Positions 41,519 through 50,400 of a stretch of DNA of 64,000 nt are shown piece after piece. Within the stretch, counting starts at the first letter, position 1. The number at the start of each line of letters is the position of its first letter. The stretch is taken from assembly GCA_964019155.1 (NCBI GenBank), contig OZ025239.1, forward strand, positions 107,575,070 through 107,639,069. The letters run 5' to 3'. This stretch comes from Osedax fenrisi. Its lineage: Eukaryota > Annelida > Polychaeta > Sabellida > Siboglinidae. Made by a program: the position numbers and the translations under genes. Under the pieces are notes generated by a model. That model saw nothing but the letters and a program-made list of their open reading frames with translations, was not told the origin of the DNA and searched no databases.

Positions 41519-42809
41519 CGCGCGCTAACCCCAGTTACAGAAGAATACGTAAGGGAGGCGTTGAGGTAGGTGTCACCTGCTGGCAGATTGGTGCTGGGTT
41601 CTGATGAGTACGAGACGTACAGCATGGCGGACGATGCTGATGGGGGTGGGGGGTGATTGTGGGGGTGATGGTGGGGGTGGGGTGAGAGTTAGATATAATT
41701 ATTATGAGAATAGGTGAAAATTAGTAAGATTTGTTGAGAATTTAAGAGAATTACTGAATATTAGTTAGAATTATTTAGAATTGGCGAAATTTATGAATTT
41801 TGGTGAGACTTGGTGAGAATTGATGAGATTTAACGTGTACCTAGACTTGACCTCCTTAGTGTGTACTCCTTGGTACCGATTAGGGTGAGAAGGGGGTCAG
41901 ACTGAGAGATACCCACGGCGTCGGGCCACGAGATAGACATGTCAGTAGAGCCGTCCTGTAGTGTCAGCGAGTGGGCGGAACCTATACTTTGAGTGGCATG
42001 TGTGATGTTCAGCGTTACTCGTACGATGCTCGGCACAGTCGTGTTGTCTATTACCTGTGATGGGGGGGGTGGTGGGGGTGAAAGTGGGTGTGGATGGGGG
42101 GCGGGGGGAGTGGGGGCTATTGTTGTTGTTGTTGTTGAAAGTACATATTTAGATACGTCATTAATAATAATTCTATGCGTAATTTTCGAATAATATATAC
42201 ATCGTATATAGATACAATTGGCGAATAAAGATATTACATATAATTAGCATATAAATAATCACGATGTAAAACAATATTGGTCGTTAAGTGCGTGGGCCCC
42301 ACACTGTGGGGGGTGAGTGTGTGGTATTGCATGGGGATGTGTGTGGGGATTAGGGGCGTCACAGGGTGATTAAAGTGGGGGGTATATATCAGACTCATCA
42401 ATTATTACCATATACTTTTCTAAGAAGATCAATCTAAAATTCACTTATAGAGGTCTATATGATTGACTTGCATTGGGTTGCGCAATACAAATCAATGTTG
42501 GATATAATAATACTACAAAGACTATAAATAGCAGAAATATAATATTCATAAAGAATAAAAAAATGTGTAGATCTTAAAAGTGTGGGGATATTAGATATTA
42601 TATCCCCCCACTTTTAAAAGTGGGGGGATATGTCCCCCCCATCCCCCCCCCTTTTATGACGCCCCTAGTGGGGATGTGTGTGATGATGTGTGTGTGCATG
42701 TGTGCATTGTACATAGTAAATGTGACGTAATCACTTGTGTAAGAGATGACGTAATGTTAATACATGGCCTGTTATATACATATTAGCAAGGTATATATAT
42801 ATTAGTATA

Positions 42810-42852
<43 letters not shown>

Positions 42853-43334
42853 TTTTTCTATAATGAGATGTAATATTTTATATTTTGCGTAGTGTTTACA
42901 ATGAAGTGAATAACTTGAGATACACGCGAAGGTACTGCGTTACTACTAGTAACTACTACTATAGTATACTATAGTAGTAGATAGCTATCAATACGCTATA
43001 CTGATCTATGCAGTTGTTCGTACACCTAAAGGGGGTTATCACTTAATTATATCGCTATATAACTAAGATATGGAATATCACTTCTATTATTATTGTGTTT
43101 GGAGTGGGCGGAGCAGGTACAGTATCTTAGCTACCTAACTAAACATATAGTAGGTAGGCATGTATGTGTATGTATGTACTTGTGTATATATGTGTGTGTG
43201 TGTATGTCTATATGTGTGTGTATGTGTATATGTATATGTGTGAATATGTATGTATGTGTATGTGTGTGGGCATGTATGCATCACTACTAGAACTACGTTC
43301 AAATAGATACAATCTATCTCTAAACATCTACATG

Positions 43335-43368
<34 letters not shown>

Positions 43369-44379
43369 ATGTAGTTGAAGGTTACCGGTCGCCGTGCGTG
43401 TCGTGCGATTATGAATTATTAACGCAATATTGAGTGTAAAGCTGAAGAGGACGGGCCACATGTTGGGCTGCGAATATTCAATATTAAATCTAAATCGTGT
43501 TTTATAACGATTATCTTTGTTTTCTTTCACGATTATATAATGTTAACGATTGTGTAATGTTAACGATCGTGTAATGTTAACAAGCTTAAGGTCACTCTAC
43601 ATGATGCATGTCGCTATAGATAACATCTAGATTAGCTAAGTATATGTGTTGATCCATCGAATATTAACTGATAGGCATTCTATATTATATATATATATAT
43701 AAATCAGATTTATATTTCATGTTGTAAAGAAAATGGAGAATGAAATAATGGAGAAGTTAGTAAACAAATGTATTTGTTTTTTGCGAGAACTTCCCCTATA
43801 TATATAATAATATATGATTACTCGAATATCATATACAATAATACTAGATAAGTTAGCTAGTTAAATACGCCGGCGAAACCTGAAGAGTTTTACTGAAGAT
43901 CAGCGTGGGAATAGTTATGTAAGCTTGACCGTTGAAGTAGTACGACCTTTGACCGTTGTAGGAGGAGCCTATTTGTGCGGTCAGCGAGCCTCGCGTCGCA
44001 CTCGTAGATATCGGTATCTGAATCTACGACGGATCGTAGTGGTAATGCGGTATTAGAGTAAGAGTTTCTACGGGAGACGATCGAAAAGGACGAGTTGATG
44101 GTTAAAGCTTACATTCGAAATACGAGTTAATAGTATATATTTTGTATAGATATTTGTGGGTTATTTGGTTTAATTTTGTCCTGTTTGGTTTTTTTAGCTG
44201 CATCCCAAAGTGAGCCTATACAAATTTATTTCGCATTTAAAATGTAACCTTTAACCCTCAACTCGTCCTTTTTGATCGTAACCCGTATCTACTATATAAA
44301 ATGGATATCGATAAAATGAAAATAAAATATATGAAAAGTTATGATTTTAAAAATCAATAAAAATGTTCAATTCAATTAA

Positions 44380-44421
<42 letters not shown>

Positions 44422-47400
44422 ATCTAATCTCTTTTTAAGGGTACACTGTTCTATAAATAGATTTGTACATGTATTTAATAGGATAAATAGTTGTCTACTA
44501 TAAGTGTATTAACTTTTTAAAATTATATTAATTCAATATAATATATAACATAATGACATACATTATATAGAACTATAATAATTGCACTTTTTATAGAATA
44601 TAAATCAAAATATTTAATATAAATTATGATTAATTAATAAATTATTTTGAAAATAAAAGATAAAATTATGAATATTTAAATATGACTAATTATTAAATTT
44701 TAAAAATGCAAATATTATGTATTATATTCTATATTGTCTGAAAATGTCATTGAAAGAGTTAATAGTGTTTGAATAAGTGATATTAGTAAAAATAATTTTC
44801 CTGAGTAAATTGATTCTAAATATTTACAATATAAATATGACAAATGTATGAAATATATATACAGACGATAACTTATCACATTGTGTTATTATAAATAAAG
44901 ACCCATCTTTGAATATTGATTATTTAAATGTATATATAATATTCTTTATTTTAAATTTAAAATTCTAAAAACGATCTTACATTAATCAAATTATTACGAA
45001 TATTAAATTAAATTAATATTATCGAAAATTATAATATAATCTATTTAAATGATATACTTTTAAAAGTATTCATGTTATAGTTATATTGTACATGTAAAAA
45101 TATGATTTACATTTCACTCTAAAGATAAAAGTTAATATTTTAATATTATATAAACAACATTATATTTTTGTTATCACAAATATTGCATATTTTCAGAGGT
45201 CACACCTACTCTTAAACGTTAAAAAAGTGTCTATTATGATTACGAGGTTAAATTCGCGATTAAAACCGGGTAATCGTGTTCTAAGCGACGGAGAAGAGGA
45301 GAGTAGACTGAGAGATGACTCATAGAGACTATGGTTAGATAAATAGAGGCTAACGGTTAGATAAATAGAGGCTAACGGTTAGATACATAAAGGCTAACGG
45401 TTAGATAAATAGAGGCGCCACTAGTACCGGTAGCGGCGGGGTTCACCAGGTCACCGAACGGGGCCAGCACTATAATCGAGGAGCTCGTAGCTCTCTTCAC
45501 GCGTATGTTAACTGTGGGGAGGGGCGAGGGTTGATATATCGGATGGATGTGTACGGTTTAATTTAAAACATCTTTTAACACTATAATTTATTTCTATTTT
45601 CGATTATTTTTCATTTATTTTTTACGGTTACTGTAAAACGTTTTAATTTCTTTAATTTTTTTAATTTCGTAATATTCTTTGTTTATTTCTATAACGTATG
45701 TTATCGTTAGAACATATTTATACTTTATACTTTCGATTATATATATCTCGACTATACATTGGTTTAAATAAATTACCAATCAATCAACATATGAATTAGA
45801 CATATAGACCTTATCGATCTAAGTTAAATAACTAAATATATCGTTCATGACGATATTACGAAGTATTTATTTCAAGTAGGTCGAATTCACTCGACTTAGT
45901 CAGTATGAACGAGGCCAAAGTTCTAATAAGATTTCGTTCGATTAAGACGAAAGCTATATTACTATTAAAATAAGTTGTAACGTTATAACCACACCGACTA
46001 CACATGAATTACTCTAGCTATACCCACTACTGACCTCTAGCTATACCCACTACTGACCTCTAGCTATACCCACCACTGACCTCTAGCTATACCCACTACT
46101 GACCTGAATAGCTATAGCTATACCCATCACTAACCTCTAGCTATACCCATCACTGACCTCTAACTATACCCTTCATTGACCTCTAGCTATACCCACTACT
46201 GACCTCTAGCTATACCCACTACTGACCTCTAGCTATACCCACCACTGACCTCTAGCTATACCCATCACTAACCTCTAGCTATACCCACTACTGACCTCTA
46301 GCTATACCCACTACTGACCTGAATAGCTATAGCTATACCCATCACTGACCTCTAACTATACCCTTCATTGACCTCTAACTATACCCATCACTGACCTCTA
46401 GCTATACCCACTACTGACCTCTAGCTATACCCACCACTGACCTCTAGCTATACCCATCACTAACCTCTAGCTATACCCACTACTGACCTCTAGCTATACC
46501 CACTACTGACCTGAATAGCTATAGCTATACCCATCACTGACCTCTAACTATACCCTTCATTGACCTCTAACTATACCCAACACTGACCTCTAGCTATACC
46601 CACTACTAACCTCTAGCTATACCCATCACTGACCTCTAGCTATACCCACCACTGACCTCTAGCTATACCCACTACTGACCTCTAGCTATACCCACCACTG
46701 ACCTCTAGCTATACCCATCACTAACCTCTAGCTATACCCACTACTGACCTCTAGCTATACCCACTACTGACCTGAATAGCTATAGCTATACCCATCACTG
46801 ACCTCTAACTATACCCTTCATTGACCTCTAACTATACCCATCACTGACCTCTAGCTATACCCACTACTGACCTCTAGCTATACCTACCACTGACCTCTAG
46901 CTATACCCATCACTAACCTCTAGCTATACCCACTACTGACCTCTAGCTATACCCACTACTGACCTGAATAGCTATAGCTATACCCATCACTGACCTCTAA
47001 CTATACCCTTCATTGACCTCTAACTATACCCAACACTGACCTCTAGCTATACCCACTACTAACCTCTAGCTATACCCATCACTGACCTCTAGCTATACCC
47101 ACCACTGACCTCTAGCTATACCCATCACTGACCTCTAGCTATACCCACCACTGACCTCTAGCTATACCCATCACTGACCTCTAGCTATACCCACCACTGA
47201 TCTCTAGCTATACCCACCACTGACCTCTATCTATACCCATCACTGACCTCTAGCTATACCCATCACTGACCTCTAGCTATACCCATCACTAACCTCTATC
47301 TATACCCACCACTGACCTCTAGCTATACCCATCACTGGTCTCTAGCTATACCCACCACTGACATCTATCTATACCCATCACTGACCTCTAGCTATACCTG

Positions 47401-50400
47401 TCACTGACCTCTAGCTATACCCGTCACTGACCTCTAGCTATACCCATCACTGACCTCTAGCTATACCCATCACTGACCTCTAACTATACCCACTACTGAC
47501 CTCTAGCTATACCCATCACTGACCTCTAGCTATACCCATCACTGACCTCTAGCTATACCCACCACTGACCTCTAGCTATACCCATCACTGACCTCTAGCT
47601 ATACCCACCACTGACCTCTAGCTATACCCATCACTGACCTTTAACTATACCCATCACTGACCTCTAGCTATACCCATCACTGACCTCTAGCTATACCCAC
47701 CACTGACCTCTAGCTATACCCATCACTGACCTCTAGCTATACCCATCACTAACCGGTACGTTTGCGTCGTCTCGCCGCAGTCGTCTGATTGGTCTCCACG
47801 ACGCTGAGATTGGTGCCCGACTGGGAGAGGCGTATCCCCGTTGCCATGGTAACGTAGGAAGGGACATACAGACTGGCCAGCCCCCTGGAGGCCATGTCTA
47901 TCGGGATTCTCTGGTACGTCGTCGAAGTGAAATCTACGATCAGCGCATTAACGATCGACTTAAAACGATATCAATAATAAATGAAAACATCTTTCGATTC
48001 GAAACAAATATATAAATAAATTCGTGTTTTTAATGAAATATTTATATAGAAATTAAAAAATGAATGCATTTTTATTTTACAACTAAATAAATATATATCT
48101 GAGGTATCTTTTAAAATCTTTAAAATCATTGTAATATAATTAAATATATCATTGAAATATATCTATTTTGTAGTATAAAAAGTTATAATTTTAGATATGA
48201 TGTCCTTTCCTTGCTATTAGGTACTTTTATCAAAGATTATCGCTGTTGAATTAAAAATAATATATTTTTCACAATATTTAATATTTATGCCTTATATAAG
48301 ATCTTAGCAAATTGTATACATATTTAAAAAAGTTCTTGAACTATCGTAGACATATCGTAGACATATTGTAGACATATTGTCGACATGTTGTCCTATGTTA
48401 ATTTTAAATATTATCCTAGTCTTGTTTAAGCGCGACATTTATGACATTTATGAGTTTTTTTTATAATTGTCCTATATATATATTTTTTAAGTATTTAAAA
48501 AACAACCCCTTCACAAATGTATATATATATATATATAAATATTTTATACAAATATATACACTAAATAATTATCAATAGTAAATGTAAAGTATTATTGATA
48601 TAAAAAAAATTAGAAAAAATAATCATAAATGAAAAATTGTCAAGCCTTTAACAATAGCCCTTTTCTCTATCTTTTACACGTAATCTGTAAACTGTTTACA
48701 TGTAAACCGGCGAACGTCGCGATTATCTCCGAGTAAGGTACACGTTAGCATCACAATATTGCCCAAATACAGTGGCAGCCTAGTTACCTGCGAATAGCGA
48801 CAAGGCGTTCAGCGTTCCCTTAGGCAGTTGCATGGTAAGCCGTACGACCACAGTCTCCCCTATCGCCATGTGTGGACTCATCACGGCGTCGGACACTGCA
48901 GCGAACGCTATCGTCTTAGTCGACGTGTCTACGCTGAACGATCGGACGGTGGTGACACCTAGGGGGCGGTGGGGTGCGTTATAGGGGTGCGTTATATGGG
49001 TGCGTTATAGGGGTGTGGTATAGGGGTACGTTATAGAGGTGGGTTTTAGGGGTGTGTAATAGGGGTGTGTTATAGGGGTGTGTAATAGGGGTGTGTTATA
49101 GGGGTGCGTTATAGGGGTGGGTTTTAGGGGTGTGTAATAGGGGTGTGTTATAGGGGTGTGTAATAGGGGTGCGTTATAGGGGTGCGAAATAGGGGTGCGT
49201 TATAGGGGTGAGTTATAGGGGTGAGTTATAGGGGTGCGTTATAGGGGTGCGTTATAGGGGTGTGGTATAGGTGTATATTATAGTGATGTCATAGTTATAT
49301 AATAGTTATATAATAGTGATGTAATAGTGATGTAATAGTGATGTGTTATAGTGATGTGTAATAGTTATATAATAGTTATGTCATAGTGATGTAACATATC
49401 AGAATTTCTTTACAACTCGACATCATTGTACATAAATGTATATTTCAAATTAATGCGAGAGTTTAATAAGGGAACGCGGTATATTCACAACACATGCATT
49501 AATAACGATCTAGTGAATGCGACCTTGAAGCCACACCTACATATACACTGTATATACAATATAAGCCACGCCTACATATACACTGTACACTGTACAGTGT
49601 ACAGTGTATACACAATATAAGCCACGCCTCTCTTCCATATTGTATTTAATCACAGCCCGGATAACATTACCCACACTGAGATTTAGCACGGACTATGTAG
49701 ATTTGTAGGAGTGGCTAATAGTCTAACCAATCGAAACTCTTGTACTATTACATCGACTGCAGCATTGATATTAAACGATAACATGTCAAAGTGAAGGCAT
49801 GTATCCCAGAAACACCTTGCCATTATAGATATACGCTATATGCTATTTAATTGACTAAGGCACCAGACATACAATCAGTAGGACGCGGATTCAAGCCTTG
49901 TCTGGACTAATAAAATAAGTCTCACAATAATATTTAGAAGTGAACTTACATAATTGTGTACAAATAAATGATCGGCTCTCGTTAAAACCATGAATGCCTT
50001 AACACGAGAGCGGCTTCGAAGGGATATTAGAGCCATATATGGTTATAAGTGAAAACTTCATCTAAGTAGTTGAATAGGATGAGAGGACTCCACCGAAATA
50101 ATATAATAATAACAATAACAATATATATACACATAACTCTACTAAGAGTTGAATGGCAGTGTCTAAACCATTAGGTTACAAGGTTACAAGGTTACATAAA
50201 CAAGGTGGGTACCTACCGATGCTATTAACGAAGGTCACCACGGCGCTAGAGGTCAAAGTAGCGCCCAACTGGACGGCGTCGGTTAGCGTTCGCGTGAAGT
50301 ACAGCTCGTACCATTCGGCCGTGGCCAGTTGACCGTTGATTCCGACCGTTTGACCGCTGCCGGTGAAGAGACCCGACGAGGAGGTCAACGGGGTCAGCGT

